Positions 1-7,519 of a stretch of 11,249 nt of DNA are shown in pieces. Source of the DNA: Baffinella frigidus. Its lineage: Eukaryota; Cryptophyceae; Cryptomonadales; Baffinellaceae. Under the pieces are notes generated by a model. That model was given only the letters and a program-made list of their open reading frames with translations, was not told where the DNA came from and ran no database searches. The stretch spans positions 42,482 to 53,730 of the forward strand of contig MU646649.1 of the NCBI GenBank assembly GCA_026770585.1, given 5' to 3'. The number at the start of each line of letters is the position of its first letter. The stretch's first letter is position 1. A program made the translations under genes and the position numbers.

Positions 1-36
1 TCGCCCCCTCACTCACACTCTCTCACACACACACAG

Positions 37-134
37 ATGGTGCGGCAGTGCCGCCTGGGCCTCAATCCGGTCGAGAAGACGCACTGCAAGAACCCCCTCG
101 ACCTCATCGTCTGGAAAAACCACGAGCGTGACAA
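37..134 (+). CDS. Internal or first exon (U1) of an unrecognised gene
   Basis: The open frame begins just after a pyrimidine/CA-rich run ending in CAG (34-36), a good 3' splice site. It starts ATG GTG CGG and reads a balanced protein containing NPLDLIVWKNHERDK. I end it at AA|GTCGCA (donor at 135) because this leaves two bases that, with the first base of the exon at 471, complete a Lys codon and continue an equally protein-like frame. The same AA|GTC junction occurs at aldolase exon 2. Read without splicing, the frame stops at 154-156 inside telomere-like repeat. Whether the ATG is the true start or an internal Met is unknown. I do not recognise the family. Confidence 0.6.
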
Positions 135-470
135 GTCGCACCCCTCCCTCGCCTAAACCCTGAACCATACACCCTAAACCCTCAACCCTAAACTCTGAAC
201 CCTCTCCTAAACTCTGAACCCTCTCCTAAACCCTGAACCCGAAGAAATCCGAAACCTTGAACCCTAAACCCGAAGAAACCCGAAGAAACCCGAAAACTAA
301 ACCCTGAACCCTAAACCCTAAACCCTCTTCCAAACCCTAAACCCTAAACCCCAAATTCTAAACCCTAAACCCCAAACCCCAAATCCTAAACCCCAAACCC
401 TAAACCCTAAAACCTAAACCCTCAACCCTAAAGCCTCTCCTAACCACGAAACTGCAACCCGTGCGAGCAG
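135..470 (+). repeat. Intron filled with degenerate CCCTAAA telomere-like repeat
   Basis: From about 155 to 440 the sequence is CCCTAAA and variants (CCCTGAA, CCCCAAA, CCCGAAGAAA) in C-rich orientation on the + strand. It is bounded by donor GTCGCA at 135 and acceptor GAGCAG at 465-470. It therefore reads as intron filler of the upstream gene, not a chromosome end. Confidence 0.7.
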
Positions 471-557
471 GTGGGCGCGGTGGGCGCACCCATGTTCGCC
501 ATTCAAGAACACATTCTTCGAGCGCATCGCCCTCGAGCCGCGCGCCGCCAAGCGCAA
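471..557 (+). CDS. Internal exon (U2) of the unrecognised upstream gene
   Basis: The exon follows CAG (468-470) and runs to AA|GTGAGC, a near-consensus donor at 558. The chosen frame begins with the last base of a split codon, then TGG GCG CGG, and contains HPCSPFKNTFFERIALEPR and a basic AAKR end. It is in phase with exon U1 (phase 2 into phase 1). The unspliced frame meets TGA at 559-561, so a terminal exon is the alternative, but the good donor at that exact point favours continuation. Family not recognised. Confidence 0.55.
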
Positions 558-575
558 GTGAGCTCGCCGCAAGAG

Positions 576-663
576 TCTGGGGATACTACCCCGTGTAGGA
601 TGACCGGAGTGACTTTACATGTCAAGTCACTCCGGTCATCCTACACGGGGTAGTATCCCCAGA
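576..663. mobile_element. Family A foldback MITE, copy A1 (88 bp, 5-bp TSD)
   Basis: Two perfectly complementary 40-bp arms (576-615 and 624-663, starting TCTGGGGATACTACCCCGTG) surround an 8-base centre that is itself nearly palindromic. The element is flanked by the direct repeat AAGAG (571-575 and 664-668), a target-site duplication. A second copy with its own, different 5-bp duplication is at 10424-10517. No coding capacity, so it is non-autonomous. It lies in the intron between exons U2 and U3. Confidence 0.9.
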
Positions 664-744
664 AAGAGGAAGCGTGTGCCCTCTTTCTTCGCGGCGCCCC
701 AACACCGACGTCACTCGCGCGAGTGAGCGTCGCGCCTCAGAGAG

Positions 745-805
745 AGAGAGCGAGTTCTTTATTGCCAACCAGGTGGTCCGGATCCGCATGCGCTTTCCCA
801 GCGAG
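745..805 (+). CDS. Probable exon U3 of the unrecognised upstream gene
   Basis: The frame EFFIANQVVRIRMRFPSE (GAG at 752 to GAG at 803-805) looks coding and ends at a GAG|GTGCCT donor. It follows a CTCAG then an AGAGAG run (738-750), so the exact acceptor is ambiguous between 741 and 751. Start 745 or 751 keeps phase with exon U2. The following exon is not clear: a candidate acceptor TTTCTCAG ends near 910, but I cannot support what follows. The 15-mer CAACACCGACGTCAC occurs at 700-714 and again at 812-826, on either side of this exon. Confidence 0.45.
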
Positions 806-992
806 GTGCCTCAACACCGACGTCACGTACGCACGTGAGCACGCGCACGAGCTTTCTCAGCCGTGACGCTCCGCCAAGCGCGCTGCAGTCACGCACCTTT
901 CTCAGCCAAGCCTGAGGGTGTATGTGCGGGGAAGGGGAAGGGGGGGTGAGGCGAGAGGCATGGCGAGAAGAGGGGCGGGGTTGCAAGACGTG

Positions 993-1187
993 GTAGAGTA
1001 TGTGGGGTGTTTCGCGAAGGGTGAGGGGTACAGGGGTACCTCGCTCATAAGAAACCGCCCCCCCCCCCCAGGACCACCATAGGGCCCTACGCATGGTCCT
1101 ACTGTAGGGTCCTAGGGGGATGCGGTTTCTGATGAGCGAGGTACCCCTGTAGAGTATGTGGGGTGTTTCGCGAAGGGTGTGGGGCAC
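993..1187. repeat. Direct repeat of about 36 bp flanking MITE B1
   Basis: The block beginning GTAGAGTATGTGGGGTGTTT and containing CGCGAAGGGTG occurs at about 993-1028 and again at about 1149-1187. Family B element B1 sits exactly between the copies. This fits a two-unit tandem repeat whose junction TA was the insertion target. The stretch 910-990 before it is G-rich with nothing recognisable. Confidence 0.75.
1031..1149. mobile_element. Family B MITE, copy B1 (119 bp)
   Basis: Terminal inverted repeats of about 28 bp start CAGGGGTACCTCGCTCAT and match with one internal mismatch (ATAAG versus ATCAG). Both ends are flanked by TA, consistent with a TA target duplication as in Tc1/mariner-type MITEs. 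The core contains paired CCCTAC/GTAGGG segments. On the minus strand both B copies translate in one frame through GTSLIR, which is a by-product of the repeat, not a gene. Confidence 0.85.
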
Positions 1188-1317
1188 AGTCACGCGCCGA
1201 TTGAGAGTTTATTGGCGGACAGTCAAAGACAACTTGTGAGGAGGGCTTGACGCTAGGTTACGAGCCTCGATACCCGTGGTGTATTAAAAAATATTGAGAC
1301 AGGCTGCGGACCGACCG

Positions 1318-1478
1318 CCACACAGCGGGCTACGAAGGGATTTTCGGCCCAAATCGGGCCGAGTTTCCGTTACCTTATCTGTAGGAACCCCCCTGTGACC
1401 CTACGGGTTGCCTACCGTAGGGTCGTAGGTCTTGTCGCTGAGGGGTTATTCGAAATCCCCTCGAACTCTGTTGTGTGG
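1318..1478 (+). mobile_element. Family E MITE, copy E1 (161 bp)
   Basis: The ends are CCACACAGCGGGCTACGAAG and, inverted, CCACACAACAGAGTTCGAGG, an imperfect terminal inverted repeat of about 30 bp. The core TTCCGTTACCTTATCTGTAGG and the CCTACCGTAGGGTCGTAGG region recur in E3 (5622-5788) and inverted in E2 (4858-5018, also exactly 161 bp). No clear target duplication. The 1190-1317 stretch before it shows nothing I can assign. Confidence 0.75.
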
Positions 1479-1575
1479 ATGTACACACCCTCCACTCCCT
1501 CACGTGCAGCCAGAGAGGGTATTTATTTGAGATTCCCGTACTACCGAGCAGTGCCCACGCGAGAACCGGGACTTA

Positions 1576-1693
1576 CAGGGGTACCTCGCTCATAAGAAAC
1601 CGCCCCAACCCCTAGGACCACGGTAAGGCCCTAGGGATTGGCCTACTGTAGGGTCCAGGGGGGGAGCATCTTCTTATGAGTGAGGTGCCCCCA
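1576..1693. mobile_element. Family B MITE, copy B2 (118 bp, degraded right end)
   Basis: The left end is identical to B1 over CAGGGGTACCTCGCTCATAA. The right end (TTATGAGTGAGGTGCCCCCA) carries several substitutions. The core again has GGACCACGGTAAGGCCCTAGG paired with CCTACTGTAGGGTCC. TA precedes the left end, but the right flank TA is lost. Confidence 0.8.
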
Positions 1694-1915
1694 TCCTGCC
1701 CCCTGCAACCGAGAACACGACGACACCAGACATGCGTCGCTGGTCGCTGAACCCTCAACACTGAGCCCTTGCCACGAAACGCTAAACTCCGACCCATGCC
1801 TTGACCGAGATTGACCACCACGCAACGACGCGAAGGAGGCGCAAAGCAGGAGATGGCGATGGACGGGCGCTGGTCGCTGAACCCTAACGCTGAACCCTGC
1901 CGTGCGGGTTGGGGT
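1694..1915. other. Intergenic stretch with degenerate telomere-like units
   Basis: Scattered CCCTAA/CTGAACCCT motifs lie here. A 17-bp direct repeat (GCTGGTCGCTGAACCCT) occurs at 1739-1755 and 1869-1885. No coding sequence that I can support. Confidence 0.5.
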
Positions 1916-2044
1916 TCATGAACGGTGACCGGTCAGCGACAGCAAGGCCTTGTTGTAAACCCGGTCAAGAATCATCTTCGCCAGCTCCGGGGGAATAGTC
2001 TTGATGAGAGAAACCGCACCGAGCCGTTCGTGCTTCTCCATCAT
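1916..2044 (-). CDS. Small minus-strand ORF, possible terminal exon or gene relic (42 aa)
   Basis: Read on the minus strand, ATG (2044-2042) to TGA (1918-1916) encodes 42 residues starting MMEKHERLGAV and containing IPPELAKMILDRVYNKALL. The composition is natural, with an amphipathic helical look. It lies directly downstream, on the same strand, of the zinc-finger remnant at 2050-2316 and could be its last exon. I do not recognise the family. It could also be an old gene fragment. Confidence 0.4.
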   Translation of the reverse strand: MMEKHERLGAVSLIKTIPPELAKMILDRVYNKALLSLTGHRS

Positions 2045-2049
2045 AAACT

Positions 2050-2316
2050 CCCTCCACTAACCCCTCTCTTCTCCTCCGCCTTGCGCGCCTTTTCCGCCAG
2101 TTCCTTATCGGAGTTATGGTTTCTCATATCTGACCGCAGGTGGTGCAGGCGTAGGGGCGGTCGCCAGTGTATCTGCGCATGTGCTGAATCAGGTCGCGGG
2201 ACGTCGGGAAGGCATTGCATGGTGCACTCGAAGACGGGCATGCCCTCTAATCGTTTGCGTGCCCGCGGCTGGCGTTTCTGGTCAAATTTGGCAGAAACGC
2301 TACCCCCCTTTTGCAC
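2050..2316 (-). pseudogene. Frameshifted C2H2 zinc-finger remnant
   Basis: On the minus strand a basic stretch (KRQPRARKRLEG) leads to FECTMQ near 2232-2215. One frame over, 2216-2130 reads NAFPTSRDLIQH then HMRRYTGDRPYACTTCG. That is the C2H2 pattern: a Phe/Leu/His core, the inter-finger linker TGDRPY and the Cys pair of the next finger. The first Cys-x2-Cys is split by what looks like a one-base loss, and the second zinc His of finger 1 is Tyr. After CGQ the frame shifts again to RSDMRNHN and a Lys/Glu/Ala-rich tail. Two frameshifts plus the missing His suggest a decayed gene; unrecognised short introns are the alternative. Confidence 0.55.
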
Positions 2317-2670
2317 AGGGAAATCGTCAACAATACTAAAACCACATTTAGCATTGTCGTGTCCTGGTTAGAACTGAGAAGAAGGACGTGAGGAAGTGAC
2401 CCCCGAAACAGTCGAGTCACGAAACACACAGCGACTCGAGGGGAAGTGAGTGAGTCCGCGTTCACTGAGAGGAGAGTTGACGAGCAAACCTTGGTGATCA
2501 CAGCGTCAGCCGCCCTCGCAGCCAGCCCCGAAGTTTCTTAGCCTGCTCGATCTCGAGGAACGTGGCCAGGCCAGGTCCCAAGGGCGTAGCGGGGAACTGT
2601 GCGATCGACGCGGGGCGGAGCTGGCAAGGAGCGGTGCTGGGGTCTGGGGGGGCTTCTGAGCCAACCAGAC
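2317..2670 (+). promoter_or_regulatory. Region between zinc-finger remnant and aldolase start; presumed aldolase promoter
   Basis: This 354-bp interval must hold the aldolase 5' UTR and promoter if exon 1 at 2671 is the true first exon. I see no TATA box or other core element I would defend. The sequence is of mixed composition without telomere-like repeat, unlike the introns. Confidence 0.3.
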
Positions 2671-2712
2671 ATGGCGGGGAACGCGTTTGCGTATGAGCTC
2701 ATCGCAACAGCT
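2671..2712 (+). CDS. FBA: Aldolase exon 1 (residues 1-14)
   Basis: It reads [14 protein letters not shown] from ATG 2671 to GCT|GTAAGC, phase 0. It matches the family's N-terminal helix just before the [11 protein letters not shown] block (family form: ...ELIATAKKI...). I chose this start because it is the only Met in frame before the motif and gives the usual short N-terminus. Confidence 0.85.
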
Positions 2713-5700
2713 GTAAGCTCCCACCTTCTTCGATGGCTGTGGACGCATGAACATTCCCCCGAATAACGCGCCACAGCCCTGCGACATGCTGCGACCTCTT
2801 GCCTATCGTACAGAGCCAGGCCACTTCCTTCACTGTGTTGAGCTGGTGGATCTTCCCGCCACCCCCGATCCCGCTGCCACCAGTCCTGGTTCCCTGCAGC
2901 GTACCTTTCAGCGGATCCGGGCAAGGCCGAGGATGTCGACCTTTGCCGCGGAGAAACCACCAACCCGACCACAAGCCCCCGAAGTGAAGTTTTTTGGATG
3001 TTTGTGTTTTCTGGTGACAGGGTTGTGTCGTGCGGCGACACGCCCCTCTGGTACAAGTGGGGGTTTGCCAACGATGAAAACAGTTGAACTGTTGTGATCG
3101 TTGGCAATCGTCAACAAAAACGGCTGGCGGGAACCAGCCCACTCCACCCTACAGCCCACCAGCTCCTTTCATGCATCGATGTGACGTTTGTGGCGTGTGG
3201 GCAGAACGCTCTCTCGGCGCCCGGGAAGGGTATTCTGGCAGCAGACGAGAGCACAGGGACGATTGGGAAGCGCTTCGCGGGGATCAATGTGGAGAACACC
3301 GAGGAGAACCGCATCAAGTCACGCCCCTTTTCCTTCTCCTGTAGTACACGTGCCGCCCCTTTTTCGTGTGATGTATGCCATCTCAAGCCTGTTAGTGAGT
3401 GCTCCAAATGTCTACGCCTAGCGGTTGATGTATGTTGGACAGTAGGCTGAACCACATCAAGTTCTAGCTCTGCCTGAATATAACTGGGCTTGCCATGCAA
3501 AAACAATAGAGAAGGAAATCAAGTACAAAAGTGCATCAGAAATGCGTTTATGGCGAGCCCATTTTTACTCAGGCAGAGCTAGAAGTTACGCACCCGGTCA
3601 CCAGCCCTCTCGATGAAAAGTATTTCGGACTGTTAAGTTTTCTGGATGTTTACCGAGGCACAAATCGGGGTTTCCCGAAACGATTAAAATACGTCAGCTT
3701 GGAGGGCTGGGTAGTTTGCGGAGATTTTGACGCTGCTTGAACCCTAAACCCTAAACCCTGAAACCTGAACCCTAAACCCTAAACCCTAAACCCTAAACCC
3801 TGAAACCTAAACCCTAAACCCTAAACCCTAAACCCTAAACCCTGAAACCTAAATCCTAAACACTAATCCCTAAACCCTAAACCCTAAACCCTAAACCCTA
3901 AACCCTAAACACTAAACACTAAACGCTAAACCCTAAACCCTAAACCCTGATCTAAACCCTAACCCCCAACCCCTAACCCCTAAACCCTATACCCTAAACC
4001 CTAAACCCTAAACCCTAAACCCTCAACCCAAACCCTAAACCCTAAACCCTAACCCCCCTAAACCATGAAGCCTAAACCGTAATGCGCGGGAGGGCAGGTA
4101 CCGGGAGATGCTGTTCACGGCGCCGAACATCGAGGAATACATTGCAGGTAGAGCTATTCCGGTAGGACTTATCGCGTTTTCGAATTTGGGATTTGAGAAT
4201 TTCAGACTTCATTTGTACCATGCGATTTGAAACGGTGTGTTTTAAAACGTTTTACGACCTTTAAAACCTTTTTGAAGTCTGAAATCTTGAAATCTCGAAT
4301 TCGAAAACGCGACAAGTCCTACCGGAATAGCTCTACCTGACTGGAGCGGTGTTCACATCTGTTGGCCACCCAACAGAATGAAACAATGGCAAACGTTCAG
4401 GATGCTGGTACTAAGCCGTCAATTTTGCCCAACATCGAGGAATGCATTGCAGGCAACTGGACCAGGCTGCAGTTTCTGGAGCGTTCTTGGAGCCTTTGTA
4501 GTACGTTTTTTATTTAACCTAAGGAATACATTGCAGGTACCTAGCTCCGCCTCAGTCGGGTTGGACTGATCGTTTTCACACCAAAAATTGACGGACGTGT
4601 ACCAGCAAATGGGGGATTTAACTTCCAGTCTCTTCATGATGATGCGACCAAATCGTGTGGGAAGTCTGCCTCAGTCTGGGTGCACTGATGGTGTTCACAC
4701 CAAAAGTTGACGATTTTATACCAGACAACAGGGGAATCAGCTTCCGGGTCTCCTTATTTTGGGGAGACCAGATTAACTCAGGCAGAGCTAGGGTGCCTGA
4801 AACATGCCCCACTTCTCACAGGCGTTATTGCAGCCGTTTCTGGTGCATTTTTGCTTACCACACAGTGGACTTCGAAGGAATTTCGAACAAGCCTTAAGCG
4901 ATAAGACCTACGACCCTACGGAAGGCAATCCGTAGGGACATAGGGTGGCACCCACGGAGAAGGTAACGGAAATTCGGGCCGAAATGGGCCGAAACACCCT
5001 TCGTAGCCCGCTGTGTGGAACCCTACGGGTTCCATTAAAATTGGTGTGGATTTTTCGACCCCACGTTGCACAATGTGTATGGAAGATAGCTCCAAGAAAT
5101 TTTGTCACATAAACGTGTGGGGTTCGCGACCGACAGGGGTCCACTCGAAAATGCAAGAGGGGCCTGTTTACATGTGGAGTTGTAAATATTTGTACCAGGA
5201 CAGGGTATTCCAACCTCGTGACTGTGCTAATTTTGCAGAGTTACGTGACCAATCAACGAAACTTACTACACAAATGCACACTTGTAAAAGCACGTCGGTT
5301 TTAAATAGCCCCCCCCTAGCATTCTCGGGTGGGTGGTCGTGTTCCAGAAAGTGTCTCACTGAGAGATGAGGGGGGTGCCAATACAGTGGCTCGTTGAGAG
5401 GTTAAGGGTGTTTTTGTCACTTGATGCAATTTATTGTAAGTTTGGATTTGTCGGTGAGAGGTTCGGGGTATGGGACTGCGCCAGGTCGCAAATGGGAATT
5501 TAAGGTTGAGGCTCCCTCCGTTGAAAAGTGTTTCCTGGTACAAATGAGACATTATTGCGCATGACAATGGCTCCAATTCCTGGCTTTTGACGTGTTCTTG
5601 GGAAAGAATATCAGACCCAACCCACACAGCGGGCTACGCAGGGAAAAAAGCTTCAGCATCATGCCATTTCCGGTTACCTTATCCGTAGGAACCCTCCCTA

Positions 5701-7226
5701 TATCCCTACGGATTGCATACAGTAGGGTCCTAGGTCTTGCCGCTTATGGATGATTCACAACCCCCTCCAACTCCTCCGCGCTGTGTGGTTAGGCAAAATC
5801 GGATTTGTGACCTGGCGTGGCCGACAGGGGTGATTGTCTACGATGAGACGATCCGGTCCAAGGCGTCGGATGGCGAACCGCTTTGCAAGAAGGTGTGCCT
5901 CATCAAGCCCTTGCCACGGACCCTACACCCCAAACCCTAAGCGAAAAAAATCGTGAACCCCAACCCCTGAGCCAACAGAGGCCACTCCACAAGTCAAGCC
6001 ACTGGCCCTCTCCAGTATAGCCTCTAGCCCTGTGAAGCTAAGTTTTTTTACTCCCCGCATTGATTCTCCGCATTCGAAGAATTTAGGGTTTAGGGTTCAA
6101 GGTGTGGGATTTAGGACCGCATGCTATTCAACTCTGTATGCGAGAATTTCCCTGACTCATGCACACGCTCGCTGCAGGTTTGGGGGTTTCTGTAGTCCCA
6201 GCTCAGTGCACTTCTTGAATAAAGCAACTGACTCTCTCGCTCTCTCTATCGCGCCCTCTCTCCCTCTCTCGCGCGCCCTCTCTCTCACACACACACTCTC
6301 TCTCTCCGCAGGCACAGGACAAGGGCATTCTGATCGGAATAAAGATGGACAAGGTAAATCCCAACAAAGAAAAGAAAAACGAAAAACGAAACACGAAACA
6401 CGAAACACCAGACCCGGAACCCTGCACCACATGTTCCCAGCCAACGGGTGTGCCTTGATGCCTGGGTTTAGTTTTTCGGGTTTCGGGTTTCGAGTTTCGG
6501 GTTTCGGGGTTGGGATGAACGGGATCTCGAGGTCCTCGAGCGTAGGGACCCTGTCCTCGCAGCGTAGGGACCCTGTGCGCTCCATCGCTCTCACTGGTGC
6601 GGACAGCTGTCCCACTGTTCATCACTCTCTCTCTTGAAAGCCCTGCCCCCCCCCCCCGCTACCTCTCGGCTGCTCTCTCGTTCTTGTTCTCGCTCTCCCT
6701 CGATCTCGATCTCGCTCTCTCGTTCTCTCTCTCTCGCTCTCTCTCTCCCTGTCTCTCTCTCTCTCACACACACGCACACTCTCTCTCGCGCTCTCTCTCT
6801 CTCCCTCCCTTTCGCTCTCTCTCTCTCTCTCTCACACACACTAACTCTCTCTCTCTCTCTCTCTCCGCCCCCCCTCTCTCTCGCACGGAGCCCGAGAGCG
6901 GTGACGCGTCCCATTCCGAACGTGCACCGCAGGGCAACACCTCAACCTTACGGAAAGGGTTTCTTCTGATTTAGTAACATTGGGTGAACACGTGCAACCG
7001 CAGGGCACCACCCCAACCTTGCGAAAGTGGTTTCTTCTGCTTTAGTAACATCGATGTTACTCGCGCACCTACTGTTGCTCGCTCTGTCTTCAACGCGCAC
7101 ACGTCCCCCCCCCCCCCTCTACCTGACAATTGGGTGAAAACGTGCAACCGCAGGGCATGGCGCACATACCGGGGACCCGAGACGAGCATTCGACCCAGGT
7201 CCCGAGAGAGAGAGGGGGGGAGAGAG

Positions 7227-7276
<50 letters not shown>

Positions 7277-7481
7277 TGAGAGAGAGCGAAAGATAGAGAA
7301 AGAGAGAGAGAAAGAGAGAGAAAGAGAGAGAGCGCACGCACCGGGGACCCGAGACGAGCATTCCACCCAGGTCCCGAGCGAGCGAGAGAGAGAGAGCCGC
7401 GAGAGAGCGCGCGAGAGAGAGAGGGAGGGAGGGAGGGAGGGAGGGCGGGCGGGGGAGAGAAAGAGAGCGAAAGATAGAGAA

Positions 7482-7519
<38 letters not shown>

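Larger units (their letters stand above)
3318..4097 (+). other. Aldolase intron 2 (780 bp)
   Basis: It runs from donor GTCACG to acceptor GGGCAG. In order it holds a copy of the exon 2 edge (3447-3463), MITE D1 (3464-3582), about 150 bp of unassigned sequence, and a CCCTAAA array to the acceptor. Confidence 0.8.
4148..5827 (+). other. Aldolase intron 3 (1680 bp), a nest of small elements
   Basis: In order: foldback C, two copies of the exon 3 edge, MITE D2, MITE E2 (inverted), a copy of the exon 4 acceptor, MITE F2, a 289-bp stretch (5333-5621) in which I see nothing, and MITE E3 whose right end lies 39 bp before exon 4. No telomere-like array. Donor GTAGAG, acceptor GACAG. Confidence 0.8.
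6354..7153 (+). other. Aldolase intron 5 (800 bp)
   Basis: Holds (CGAAACA)-type units near 6380-6407, a TTTCGGG array at about 6474-6510 (telomere-like variant, G-rich on +), a 22-bp tandem repeat ending GCGTAGGGACCCTG at 6532-6575, a long CT-rich tract, a tandem 70-bp repeat, and an 18-bp perfect palindrome AGTAACATCGATGTTACT (7044-7061). Confidence 0.75.

Noticed and set aside
155-440. CRISPR array
   Set aside because: The unit is a 7-bp tandem repeat without spacers, in a eukaryotic intron.
759-1193. Minus-strand open frame of 144 codons
   Set aside because: It is made of MITE B1 and its flanking direct repeat; the shared GTSLIR peptide with 1612-1821 comes from the repeat family.
2538-3142. 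Overlapping minus-strand open frames opposite aldolase exon 1 and intron 1
   Set aside because: Antisense to a supported exon, with low-complexity Arg/Ser/Pro composition and no family resemblance.
3738-4079. True chromosome end (telomere)
   Set aside because: Exons of the same gene lie on both sides, and many arrays are scattered and degenerate.
4858-5788. A single 930-bp composite transposon bounded by E2 and E3
   Set aside because: E2 and E3 each have both termini and the family length, and E1 occurs alone, so separate insertions are simpler.
6591-6974. Open frames on both strands through the CT-rich tract, giving Ser/Leu- or Arg/Glu-rich proteins
   Set aside because: They result from a dinucleotide repeat that is open in several frames; no motif, and the region is intron 5.
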